Assembly: GCF_000959725.1 (NCBI RefSeq)
Contig: NZ_CP009319.1
Span: forward strand, 1-26,710
Direction of reading: 5' to 3'
DNA from: Burkholderia gladioli
Lineage (GTDB): Bacteria > Pseudomonadota > Gammaproteobacteria > Burkholderiales > Burkholderiaceae
DNA: 26,710 bases
In this document: positions 1 through 8,101 of the stretch, piece after piece
Numbering within the stretch: the stretch's first letter is position 1
Layout of the letters: each line of letters opens with the position of its first letter
Position numbers and translations under genes: made by a program
Notes under the pieces: model-generated
Databases searched by the model: none
Told to the model about the DNA's origin: nothing
Seen by the model: only the letters and a program-made list of their open reading frames with translations

Positions 1-89
1 TTGGCGTCACGCGGCAGACCCTGTATCGGCATGTTTCACCCAAGGGTGAGCTACGTCCAGATGGCGAGAAGCTACTCAGCCGAATTTGA
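1..89 (+). CDS. tniR: TniR serine recombinase, C-terminal end (continues from 26185-26710)
   Basis: Reading from base 3, this is the last part of a resolvase, ending with the helix-turn-helix DNA-binding domain (GVTRQTLYRHVSPKGEL) and a TGA at 87-89. The first two bases complete the leucine codon whose first base is 26710, so the 5' part of the same gene lies at the other end of the window and the molecule is circular. The gene converges on merE and overlaps its 3' end by 14 bp (76-89). The identification as TniR rests on the catalytic domain at 26185 and on the adjacent tniQ and res site. Confidence 0.93.
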   Translation, partial: GVTRQTLYRHVSPKGELRPDGEKLLSRI

Positions 90-378
90 TGCCGGCATGA
101 GGCAACGTAGCGACAGCGTGGTTTGTCTCAATGGGAAGCGCGCATGATCGATCTTTGAAGGCCCGCAGCAGTCGTGTCACAGACAGGACGAACAAACCGG
201 TCAGCGTGAGGGCTGCGATACCCCAGTACTCTCCGATGAACGCGCCGGCCGTCGTGCCGGCCAGCACAATGGCGAGAATCGGCAAATGGCAGGGACAGGT
301 GAGCACGGCCAGCGCGCCCCACAGGTAGCCGGTGATCGGTTTGTGCGTCTCGGACGGCAAGCGCTCGGGGCTGTTCAT
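76..378 (-). CDS. merE: MerE, broad mercury transporter, with extended C-terminus
   Basis: This is a 100-residue inner-membrane protein with two hydrophobic segments and the MerE signature CPCHLP (Cys28, Cys30) at the end of the first one. MerE takes part in uptake of Hg(II) and, by published work on Tn21, organomercury. The ATG overlaps the merD stop (ATGA), so the two are translationally coupled and merE is the last gene of the mer operon. The classical Tn21 MerE is about 78 residues from memory. Here the frame runs about 22 residues further (from about residue 79) and ends inside the 3' end of the convergent tniR. The added tail is hydrophilic and has no visible motif. Confidence 0.93.
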   Translation of the reverse strand: MNSPERLPSETHKPITGYLWGALAVLTCPCHLPILAIVLAGTTAGAFIGEYWGIAALTLTGLFVLSVTRLLRAFKDRSCALPIETNHAVATLPHAGIKFG

Positions 379-740
379 GGCAGACTCTCCGCGTGCTGTG
401 CCGGCTCGGTCGGCATGGTGGCCAACTGCACCTCCAGATCGGCCAACGCTTCGCGCCGACGCTCGACGAACTGGCGCAGAACGGCAAGCTGCGCGGCCGC
501 TTCATCGCCGTCCGCAGCATCCAGCGCCCGGCACAGCCGCGCCAGCGCGTCCAGGCCGATGCCCGCCTCGAAGGCCGCCCGCACGAAGCACAGCCGTTGC
601 AAGGCGGCATCATCGAACAGGCCATAGCCGCCCGGGGTGCACGCCACCGGACGCAGCAATCCGCGCAGCAGGTAGTCGCGCACGATATGCACGCTCACCC
701 CGGCATCAAGGGCCAGCCGGGACACGGTGTAGGCGCTCAT
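375..740 (-). CDS. merD: MerD, MerR-family co-regulator of the mer operon
   Basis: The product is 121 residues. It has an N-terminal MerR-type winged helix-turn-helix (residues about 3-40, [26 protein letters not shown]) followed by a coiled dimerisation helix. It lacks the Hg(II)-binding cysteine triad of MerR, as expected for MerD. In studied mer operons MerD binds the same operator and helps switch off expression once mercury has been cleared. It sits 15 bp after merA and overlaps merE, in the usual late position of the operon. Confidence 0.95.
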   Translation of the reverse strand: MSAYTVSRLALDAGVSVHIVRDYLLRGLLRPVACTPGGYGLFDDAALQRLCFVRAAFEAGIGLDALARLCRALDAADGDEAAAQLAVLRQFVERRREALADLEVQLATMPTEPAQHAESLP

Positions 741-755
741 TGAAAACCTCCTTTT

Positions 756-2922
<2,167 letters not shown>

Positions 2923-2937
2923 GGTGAACTCCTGTGA

Positions 2938-3288
2938 TCAATAGAAAAATGGCACGACGTAGGGAAATCCGAGCGCGACCAAAACCAGCACGGCCACGCC
3001 CCAGAAAATGAGCTTGTAAGTAGCTCGCACTTGGGGAATCGCGCAAACCTCACCCGGTTTGCAGGCGGCTGACGGCCGGTAGATGCGCCGCCAGGCGAAG
3101 AACAACGCCACCAGCGCCACGCCGATAAAGATGGGGCGATAGGGTTCCAACACCGTCAAGTTGCCGATCCAAGCGCCGCTGAACCCCAAGGCGATCAGAA
3201 CCAGCGGCCCGAGGCAGCAAGCCGAGGCGAGGATGGCGGCCAGCCCGCCAGTGAAGAGCGCGCCGCGCCCGTTTTGAGGTTCAGACAT
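2938..3288 (-). CDS. merT: MerT inner-membrane mercury transporter
   Basis: This is a 116-residue protein with three hydrophobic helices. A vicinal pair Cys24-Cys25 lies in the first helix (ASACCLGPL), and a second pair Cys76 and Cys82 lies in the cytoplasmic loop. These are the hallmarks of MerT. It is the first gene of the mer operon, directly downstream of the MerR-controlled promoter. The ATG at 3288 is preferred over upstream in-frame starts because it follows an AAAGGACA ribosome-binding site and matches the family start (MSEPQNG). Confidence 0.97.
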   Translation of the reverse strand: MSEPQNGRGALFTGGLAAILASACCLGPLVLIALGFSGAWIGNLTVLEPYRPIFIGVALVALFFAWRRIYRPSAACKPGEVCAIPQVRATYKLIFWGVAVLVLVALGFPYVVPFFY

Positions 3289-3323
3289 ACGTTTGTCCTT
3301 TCGAATCTGAATTGGATAGCTTA

Positions 3324-3354
3324 AGCTTACTTCCGTAGTTATGTACGGAGTCAA
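3324..3354 (-). promoter_or_regulatory. merT promoter and MerR operator
   Basis: Read on the - strand, the -35 is TTGACT (3349-3354) and the -10 is TAAGCT (3324-3329). They are separated by 19 bp, the over-long spacer typical of MerR-activated promoters. The dyad TCCGTA/TACGGA (3332-3349) lies inside the spacer and is the MerR binding site. The divergent merR start at 3360 is only a few bases away, so MerR bound here also controls its own transcription. Confidence 0.93.
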
Positions 3355-3359
3355 GCGAT

Positions 3360-3794
3360 ATGGAAAACAATTTGGAGAACCTGACCATTGGCGTTTTCGC
3401 CAGGACGGCCGGGGTCAATGTGGAGACCATCCGGTTCTATCAGCGCAAGGGCTTGCTCCCGGAACCGGACAAGCCTTACGGCAGCATTCGCCGCTATGGC
3501 GAGACGGATGTAACGCGGGTGCGCTTCGTGAAATCAGCCCAGCGGTTGGGCTTCAGCCTGGATGAGATCGCCGAGCTGCTGCGGCTGGAGGATGGCACCC
3601 ATTGCGAGGAAGCCAGCAGCCTGGCCGAGCACAAGCTCAAGGACGTGCGCGAGAGGATGGCTGACCTGGCGCGCATGGAGGCCGTGCTGTCTGATTTGGT
3701 GTGCGCCTGCCATGCGCGGAAGGGGAACGTTTCCTGCCCGCTGATTGCGTCACTGCAAGGGAAGAAAGAACCGCGCAGTGCGGACGCGGTGTAG
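3360..3794 (+). CDS. merR: MerR, Hg(II)-responsive activator/repressor
   Basis: The product is 144 residues. It has the MerR winged helix-turn-helix (about 8-50, [23 protein letters not shown]), a long dimerisation helix, and the mercury-binding cysteines Cys82, Cys117 and Cys126 (with Cys115). It twists the merT promoter into an active form when Hg(II) is bound and represses it otherwise. The gene is divergent from merT with the shared operator between them. Nothing appears damaged. Confidence 0.97.
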   Translation: MENNLENLTIGVFARTAGVNVETIRFYQRKGLLPEPDKPYGSIRRYGETDVTRVRFVKSAQRLGFSLDEIAELLRLEDGTHCEEASSLAEHKLKDVRERMADLARMEAVLSDLVCACHARKGNVSCPLIASLQGKKEPRSADAV

Positions 3795-3810
3795 CCCGAG
3801 GGAACTACGC

Positions 3811-3848
3811 CTTAGCGTGCTTTATTTTCCGTTTTCTGAGGCGACTCC
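3811..3848. repeat. Relic 38-bp inverted repeat of the Tn3/Tn21 type
   Basis: The 38 bp, read on the - strand, begin GGAGTCGCCTCAGAAAACGG and end GCACGCTAAG. From memory this matches the Tn21/Tn1721 terminal repeat almost exactly. It lies just past merR and 39 bp inside the real transposon end. It is a fossil of the Tn21-like element from which the mer module was captured. No matching second copy or Tn3-type transposase is present. Confidence 0.88.
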
Positions 3849-3887
3849 AACGTCAGAAAAGACCGTGCGGTCGACTTTTGATATTTC

Positions 3888-3912
3888 GTGCTGTCGCCTT
3901 CTGAAAGTGACA
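3888..3912 (-). repeat. Left (mer-side) terminal inverted repeat of the Tn5053-type transposon
   Basis: Read on the - strand from the outer edge it begins TGTCACTTTCAGAAGGCG. It matches the tni-side end (22179-22203) at 21 of 25 positions by eye. It is followed directly by TCCCT (3913-3917), the same 5 bp that precedes the other end. Confidence 0.95.
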
Positions 3913-3917
3913 TCCCT
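3913..3917. repeat. Target-site duplication TCCCT, copy 1
   Basis: The five bases directly outside the mer-side inverted repeat are identical to 22174-22178 outside the tni-side repeat. A 5-bp duplication is the standard product of Tn5053/Tn402-type transposition, so the two ends moved together. Confidence 0.93.
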
Positions 3918-3942
3918 GCCCTGATTTATCTGGCGTTGAAAC

Positions 3943-3993
3943 GTTGCAAAAGTCAGTCGCAAATTCTCTATCATGTGCGATGACATTTGCAAC
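3943..3993 (+). promoter_or_regulatory. Probable res subsites II and III of the plasmid resolvase
   Basis: Half-sites resembling the arms of the palindrome at 22141-22172 (TGTCGCAAAA-like) lie directly upstream of the resolvase gene. They are GTTGCAAA (3943-3950), GTCGCAAA (3956-3963), TGTGCGAT (3974-3981) and the inverted TTTGCAAC (3986-3993). Resolvase genes usually have their res site just upstream, ordered I-II-III towards the gene. Subsite I is now on the far side of the inserted transposon. The exact subsite limits are inferred. Confidence 0.65.
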
Positions 3994-4007
3994 ACGATGG
4001 GGACGCC

Positions 4008-4586
4008 TTGAAAGACAAACACGGGGTGCTGATCGGATACGCCAGGGTATCGACCGATGACCAGGACTTGAGGAATCAGCGCGACGAGCTGCACGCGGCC
4101 GGTTGCTCGCGCATCTTTGCCGAGAAGATCACTGGCACTCACGCGAAGCGGCCGGAGTTGGCCCGGATGCTTGATCATTTGCGCGCCGGCGATGTGGTGA
4201 TGGTCACGCGCCTGGACCGGCTGGCCCGCAGCACGCGGGATCTGCTTGACATTGCCGAGCGGTTGCAGGCTGTAGCCGCGGGCCTGCGCAGCTTATCCGA
4301 GCCGTGGGCCGACACGACCAGCCCGGCCGGCCGCATGGTGCTAACAGTGTTCGCCGGCATTGCCGAGTTTGAGCGCTCCCTCATCATCGACCGCACCAGG
4401 CGCGGCCGTGATGCGGCTAAGGCCAGGGGCGTGCAGTTCGGCCGCCGCCCTACCCTCACCGTCGGCCAAATCGAACACGCCCGCGAACTGCTCGCAGATG
4501 GTCGCACGGCGAGCGATACGGCCAAGCTGCTAAAGGTGCATAGGGCGACTTTGTACCGGGCGCTGCGCGGGCAGGAAAGCAGCTAG
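4008..4586 (+). CDS. Plasmid-backbone serine resolvase (ParA/Tn3 resolvase type)
   Basis: This small serine recombinase resolves plasmid multimers at res. The catalytic motif IGYARVST holds the nucleophilic serine, and the conserved MVTRLDRLARS and FAGIAEFERSLIIDRTRRG follow. A C-terminal helix-turn-helix (SDTAKLLKVHRATLYRAL) binds DNA. The length is about 192 residues. There is no ATG near the start. TTG at 4008 is chosen because GGGGA (3999-4003) precedes it and because the earlier TTG at 3987 lies inside a probable res half-site; GTG 4026 is also possible. It differs from the transposon's own TniR, so the plasmid carries two resolvases. Its res site has been split by the transposon. Confidence 0.9.
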   Translation: MKDKHGVLIGYARVSTDDQDLRNQRDELHAAGCSRIFAEKITGTHAKRPELARMLDHLRAGDVVMVTRLDRLARSTRDLLDIAERLQAVAAGLRSLSEPWADTTSPAGRMVLTVFAGIAEFERSLIIDRTRRGRDAAKARGVQFGRRPTLTVGQIEHARELLADGRTASDTAKLLKVHRATLYRALRGQESS

Positions 4587-4657
4587 GCAGGGGCTTGACT
4601 AGCGTGAGGCGGACGGGCGTGTGAAGGTCGGGAAAACTGCCCTCTACATCTACCAGC

Positions 4658-4903
4658 TCAGACGAGCTCGCGCGTGATCAAGCCTCTCACGAGTTCAGCG
4701 ATGGAAATCCCGGCTTCTGCTGCTCGAACTTTTAAGCGGCGGTGCAGATCTGGATCGAGATCCAAGTTGAGGCGGATCGGCTTAGCAGGCCGGTTCCCTG
4801 CCTGAGATTGAACCATCGCGGCGCCGGCGGCGAACTCGGCATGCGTCATCGGCTCGCTGGACGGATGGCTCCCGCTCTTTGCCGCGATCTTGAATTTACT
4901 CAT
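4658..4903 (-). CDS. Small ribbon-helix-helix partition partner (ParG/ParB-like)
   Basis: The product is 81 residues. The N-terminal half (1-40) is polar and probably flexible. The C-terminal half (about 41-81, KPIRLNLDLDPDLHRRLKVR onward) has the strand-helix-helix pattern of RHH DNA-binding proteins. It lies 35 bp downstream of the ParA gene, on the same strand. This is the arrangement of small-ParA (type Ib) systems, where the partner binds the centromere and represses the operon. The gap between the genes contains TGAGT repeats that are likely binding sites. The protein is not a classical large ParB. Confidence 0.8.
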   Translation of the reverse strand: MSKFKIAAKSGSHPSSEPMTHAEFAAGAAMVQSQAGNRPAKPIRLNLDLDPDLHRRLKVRAAEAGISIAELVRGLITRELV

Positions 4904-4940
4904 TTACTCAACTCCATTGAGTTAATCATTTGCTCACTCA
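4904..4940. repeat. TGAGT-type operator repeats between parA and its partner gene
   Basis: The stretch contains ACTCAAC, TTGAGT and CACTCA units in both orientations, the same motif as the array upstream of parA (5599-5642). It fits a second binding cluster for the RHH protein, overlapping the translation start region of its own gene. Confidence 0.6.
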
Positions 4941-5585
4941 AGCGGATGGCTCGAGCTCGAAAAATTCTTGGGCTAGTAGCTGGATCTCAGCGCGGGCCTG
5001 CGAGTTATCGAGCTCGATAACACCGCGTCCAGCGAGCAGCGCGTCACGGTAGACCTTTCGATCGCGGATCACGGTATCGGCCAGCTCGATCTGATCGAAT
5101 TGGGCCAACAATTCGCGGGCGTCTTCGACCTCTCGAATGACGGGATTGGACGGCGCCATCGACAGGACTGCCGCAGCTTTGAGGTCTGGATTTAGTCCAC
5201 GGGCCAAGCCGATGAGCTCGTTCACCTTCGGCAGCGTCTCCAGGTCGGCTTGGCTTGCGCGGATCGGCGTGAGGAACAGATTTGCGACGGCTAATGCTGT
5301 GCGCAGTTCGCGAGAATCGCGCCCGCCTGCGTCGACGACGATGACCTGGTAGCGGCGTACGAGATCGCGCAGCGTGGCCGCCACGTCCCCCGTCCGTTGC
5401 ACACATGGGACGGATGGTTGTATCGCGGCTTCGTCCCGGCGTTCGATGAAGCGAGCACAGGTTGCCTGTCCATCGGTGTCTACAAGCACGACATCGACTT
5501 GGTGATGTGCCAGGTGAACGGCCAAGTTGCTCGCGAGAGTCGATTTGCCGACACCGCCTTTTTCCCCGCCGACCAGAACGATCAT
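4938..5585 (-). CDS. parA: ParA-type partition ATPase
   Basis: The product is 215 residues. It has the deviant Walker A motif KGGVGKST (residues 9-16, with the signature lysine 9), a Walker A' DTDGQAT near 37-43, and VIVVDAGGRDS as Walker B. The length and lack of an N-terminal DNA-binding domain place it in the small ParA (type Ib, ParF/VirC1-like) group. It positions plasmid copies in the cell together with an RHH centromere-binding protein, presumably the 4658-4903 product. A strong AAGGAGGGG ribosome-binding site precedes the ATG, and TGAGTTGA repeats sit directly upstream. Confidence 0.92.
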   Translation of the reverse strand: MIVLVGGEKGGVGKSTLASNLAVHLAHHQVDVVLVDTDGQATCARFIERRDEAAIQPSVPCVQRTGDVAATLRDLVRRYQVIVVDAGGRDSRELRTALAVANLFLTPIRASQADLETLPKVNELIGLARGLNPDLKAAAVLSMAPSNPVIREVEDARELLAQFDQIELADTVIRDRKVYRDALLAGRGVIELDNSQARAEIQLLAQEFFELEPSA

Positions 5586-5598
5586 TGCACCCCTCCTT

Positions 5599-5642
5599 GA
5601 GTTGAGTGTATGAGTTGATTTTATGAGTTGAGTAATTGAGTG
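5599..5642. promoter_or_regulatory. Putative parS centromere/operator: TGAGTTGA repeats
   Basis: At least three TGAGTTGA units at roughly 8-13-bp intervals, plus a half unit TTGAGTG, occupy the region just upstream of parA. Direct repeats in this position are typical of RHH-bound centromeres that double as the operon operator. The same motif occurs at 4904-4940 and in palindromic form at 6291-6318 and 9426-9447. Binding by the 81-residue RHH protein is inferred. Confidence 0.7.
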
Positions 5643-5750
5643 TCAATGCGGTTGAACTGTTGGCCTCACAACTTGCGAAAATAGGGGCCGCTCGCGACAG
5701 CTAGGTGTAGCCTGATGCTCTTGTCGCTACGCTCTTTCCCCTGAGAAGCA

Positions 5751-6308
5751 ATGAAGCTGACCGACTTCTACATTGGCTTGGAATTTCTTGGGCCCGCTGG
5801 CTTCTGCTGGCGTTGCACCGACGTGGGCACACGCACCATCGCAGCGATTCGGCTCGAGCACGAAGATCCGGCCTGGTATCGAGGGCCTCCGTATGTTGTA
5901 AAAGAGGAGATATTCGACGAGCGCGAAATCGAGAGATGCCATCTGACAGAGGAGGAAGCCATTCTCGCGTCGATCGAGGAGGCCGACACGTCTGGACATC
6001 CGGGCTATCCCGATGAGGTCGCGAACAAAATGATGAGGGCTCGTTTGGAGGAAAGCGGGACACGCTATCCGCACCGAGGAGTGCTGCGGTTTGACCGGCT
6101 GGCTGTCGACGGCGAACTACTGCACCCGTACGCCGCACGCGGAGATAGCGAGCGGTGGATTGTGCTTCTCTATCTACCGTTTCAGCAGGCGTTTGACGAG
6201 ATGCCCGAGTTGGATTTCATCGCGCTGCCCACCGCGACAGCCGCCGATGTGCGTGCTCGAGCTGATCGCCCGTCTGCAGCGGGCTCCGCAAACACTCAAC
6301 TCATTTGA
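5751..6308 (+). CDS. Conserved hypothetical protein
   Basis: I do not recognise a named family. The product is 185 residues, soluble, acidic and rich in Trp, Tyr and Pro near the N-terminus (FLGPAGFCWRCTDVGTRTI), with no signal peptide or membrane segment. The N-terminal Cys pair (CWRC) is notable but isolated. It is transcribed divergently from parA, with about 165 bp between them that contain the partition repeats, so the RHH repressor could control it as well. The stop codon lies inside a perfect TCAACTCA/TGAGTTGA palindrome (6291-6318). It reads as a real gene because nothing opposes it and its composition is balanced. Confidence 0.7.
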   Translation: MKLTDFYIGLEFLGPAGFCWRCTDVGTRTIAAIRLEHEDPAWYRGPPYVVKEEIFDEREIERCHLTEEEAILASIEEADTSGHPGYPDEVANKMMRARLEESGTRYPHRGVLRFDRLAVDGELLHPYAARGDSERWIVLLYLPFQQAFDEMPELDFIALPTATAADVRARADRPSAAGSANTQLI

Positions 6309-6318
6309 GTTGAGTGTT
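6291..6318. repeat. Perfect palindrome of the TGAGTTGA motif, copy A
   Basis: Two 13-bp arms (AACACTCAACTCA and its complement) are separated by TT. The inner 24 or so bases recur at 9426-9449 in the opposite orientation. The palindrome overlaps the stop codon of the upstream gene and has no T-tract. It could be a terminator hairpin or a binding site for the partition RHH protein. Confidence 0.8.
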
Positions 6319-6344
6319 TGCGTACATACGTACGTACAGTTATT

Positions 6345-6390
6345 CTGACATTTTTCGGGGTAGCCTGACGCCAACAGAAAATGTCAGAAT
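6345..6390. repeat. Iteron-like repeats at the 3' end of rep
   Basis: Bases 6345-6363, read on the - strand, give CTACCCCGAAAAATGTCAG, identical over 19 bp to 7345-7363 in the oriV array but inverted relative to it. A shorter AAAATGTCAGAAT unit follows at 6379-6390 in the direct orientation and covers the rep stop codon. Initiator-binding repeats therefore flank the rep gene on both sides. Confidence 0.8.
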
Positions 6391-7175
6391 AGCCGGCCCT
6401 GCGGGTCCGGTTTGAACTTGAATAGAAAGCTCGCGACCTTGCGGCCCGCCGGCTTCACGGGTTCCCACTCAATGGCAAGGCTATTTTTTTCTTGCAATTC
6501 CTTCACGGCCGGCTCGATGACGCGGCGGCGCAGTTGGCCCGAGTCCTTCACGCAACTGTCCGGCGCACCCATAGCTTGGCAAAACTCGTCGTAAAGAATG
6601 GCGGCGACGCCGGTATCGCGGTACTGCGCAATGATTTCAAGCAGGCGCCACGAATAGATCGACCGTAGATCGGCCGCATGCCGTAGCTTGTACTTCGTGA
6701 ACTCGCTTTCGATGCCGAGCAGGTAGGGGGCGATGCTGGGTGAAAACTTTAGATCCACCCAGCCGGCGGTTGTCGTATCCGCTTTTTCGTAGATCCACCG
6801 CACCGACCGGCGCTTCGTCTCTTTCTTGCCCCGCGAGATGACATCCTCATCCCACTCTACGCGGCATTCAAAGAGGTCTTCTGCGGCTTTCTTGAGCTCG
6901 CTATAGGCGTGCCTAGCCTCAATGTGTGGATACGCTTCGATGAATTCCTTTGCCGTCACGCGGATGGTCCAACCAGGAGCAGCGCCGGTCGCTGGATCCA
7001 GACGCATAGCCCGATCTTTCAGCATTTTTGTTTTCGGGTTGCACTTGGCGATCGCAAGTGCGAGCAGTCGCTTTTCGGACAGCTTCATACGCTGGATACG
7101 GCGCACCAGCTCGTTTTTGATCGTCACGCTTCGCTCGCGCGTGTCGGGGTCGGGCAGCTTGGCAAGGTCGGCCAT
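6384..7175 (-). CDS. Rep_3 family replication initiator
   Basis: This is a 263-residue initiator of the RepB/Rep_3 type, built from two winged-helix domains. The N-terminal part shows the family pattern (NELVRRIQRMKLSEKRLLALAIAKC) and the central part the conserved FSPSIAPYLLGIESEFTKYKLRHAADLRSIYSWRLLEII-type block at about residues 147-185. The C-terminal domain (LRRRVIEPAVKELQEKNSL) reads as the iteron-recognition domain. It binds iterons to open the origin and usually represses its own promoter. The iterons at 7251-7363 and the operator-like TCTGACAT repeats at 7175-7224 support both roles. Confidence 0.93.
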   Translation of the reverse strand: MADLAKLPDPDTRERSVTIKNELVRRIQRMKLSEKRLLALAIAKCNPKTKMLKDRAMRLDPATGAAPGWTIRVTAKEFIEAYPHIEARHAYSELKKAAEDLFECRVEWDEDVISRGKKETKRRSVRWIYEKADTTTAGWVDLKFSPSIAPYLLGIESEFTKYKLRHAADLRSIYSWRLLEIIAQYRDTGVAAILYDEFCQAMGAPDSCVKDSGQLRRRVIEPAVKELQEKNSLAIEWEPVKPAGRKVASFLFKFKPDPQGRLF

Positions 7176-7224
7176 TCTGACATTTTCCGGGTTACTCTGA
7201 CATCAATAATTCTATGTCAGAATT
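7175..7224 (-). promoter_or_regulatory. rep promoter/operator region
   Basis: Inverted copies ATTCTGACAT (7175-7184) and TATGTCAGAATT (7213-7224), plus TGACATTTTCCGGGTTAC, sit directly over the rep start. They share the TGTCAG and CCGGAAAA elements of the iterons. This is the normal arrangement for autorepression of a Rep_3 gene by initiator dimers. Confidence 0.7.
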
Positions 7225-7250
7225 CCATGAGGCGACAAGCGTCGATTGCT

Positions 7251-7363
7251 CGAAAAATGAGCACGCACCCGAAAAACGCCCGACTACCCCGGAATTTGTC
7301 AGATACGCCCCGAAAAACGCCCGACTACCCCGAAAAATGCCCGACTACCCCGAAAAATGTCAG
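7251..7363. repeat. oriV iteron array
   Basis: About six units with a 20-bp period begin near 7251, 7270, 7291, 7311, 7331 and 7351. The best matches, CGAAAAACGCCCGACTACCC, lie at 7270-7289, 7311-7330 and (with one change) 7331-7350. The first, third and last units are degenerate. The 20-bp phase would place initiator molecules on nearly one face of the helix. The array lies directly upstream of rep, which defines the probable vegetative origin. Confidence 0.88.
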
Positions 7364-7407
7364 AGGCACACCGCGCAAACCCTTTCCCCTATTGGCTTTA
7401 CGCGATC

Positions 7408-7600
7408 CTACAAAGGTGTTTACAAACAGGGTTTACAAACAAGGACAAATATATCTACAAAGGCCCGAAGCAAGCGCCTGTTGATAACTGTCGCCCTCCG
7501 CGTTTCAACTCCACCCCGGCCGCTCCGCAACCACCCCGTGATGGGCAATAAGTGCGCGCCTCTGGCGCGTGAATAACCCCACAACAAAACCTTATCCAGA
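7408..7600. other. AT-rich part of oriV with tandem GTTTACAAACA repeats
   Basis: Next to the iterons is a relatively AT-rich stretch with a tandem 13-bp repeat (GTTTACAAACA-type at 7418-7430 and 7431-7443) and two ACAAAGG-containing units (7408-7417, 7453-7462). A TTATCCAGA at 7591-7599 differs by one base from a consensus DnaA box. Melting usually starts in such a stretch. The assignment as the DNA-unwinding part of the origin is inferred from position and composition. Confidence 0.55.
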
Positions 7601-8035
7601 CGAACAAAGCCGCGGCTGTTGGCGCGGCGCTAGCACGCCATCTGCAGTAGTCACCAGCCAACGTATCGACCCGCACCCGTCCTCCTCAGAAAACCAACGC
7701 ATAGCAAGAGCTTGTGGGGCTATGGCCTAACCGCCCGACGCGGCAAAGCCGCGCCGCGCGCTAAGGCCGGCATAAATCGCGCTCGCCGCGTCGCTCCGCG
7801 CCACGCCGACCGCTCAAGCCGGATCGTGTGCGATCCATCGCCGGATGAGTTCGTGCACCACATCGGCTGCATAGCTTGCAGAGAAGGGCGGGGGCCCAGG
7901 GCAAATCATCCCTGGTGGCCTAAATCGGCCTTCTGCCGGGCTGGCAATGGATGAGTGAGGGGGAAGCCTATCGTGAGGCCCTCTGGCGGCTCCCACGTGC
8001 AATCGTTCAGCTCGTCGAGAGAGCGCACTTTGATC
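7601..8035. other. Intergenic stretch, no gene supported
   Basis: GC-rich sequence between oriV and kfrA. Short open frames occur on both strands, but none has a convincing start or protein-like composition. Imperfect GC-rich inverted repeats (for example around 7738-7760, GCGGCAAAGCCGC) are visible. I see no RNA gene that I can defend. Confidence 0.5.
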
Positions 8036-8092
8036 TTGCAGCTTTTCATATCATATCGTATCATATCAATTGTATCGTTTCATATCATATCG
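8036..8092 (+). promoter_or_regulatory. kfrA promoter with ATCATATC operator array
   Basis: The 12-mer CATATCATATCG occurs twice (8047-8058 and 8081-8092). Between them are further ATCATATC units and a near-palindrome around CAATTG (8063-8077). A possible promoter, TTGCAG (8036-8041) and TATCAT (8059-8064) with 17-bp spacing, is embedded in the array. KfrA proteins of IncP plasmids autorepress by binding their own promoter, so this is the likely operator. Confidence 0.7.
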
Positions 8093-8101
8093 TGAGGTCA
8101 T

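Noticed and set aside
7251..7363. CRISPR array
   Set aside because: The repeats are about 20 bp and nearly contiguous, without unique spacers, and lie next to a Rep_3 gene. They are iterons.
7712..7954. 80-codon frame between oriV and kfrA
   Set aside because: The product is an Arg/Ala-rich string without a ribosome-binding site or fold-like pattern, in a GC-rich spacer.
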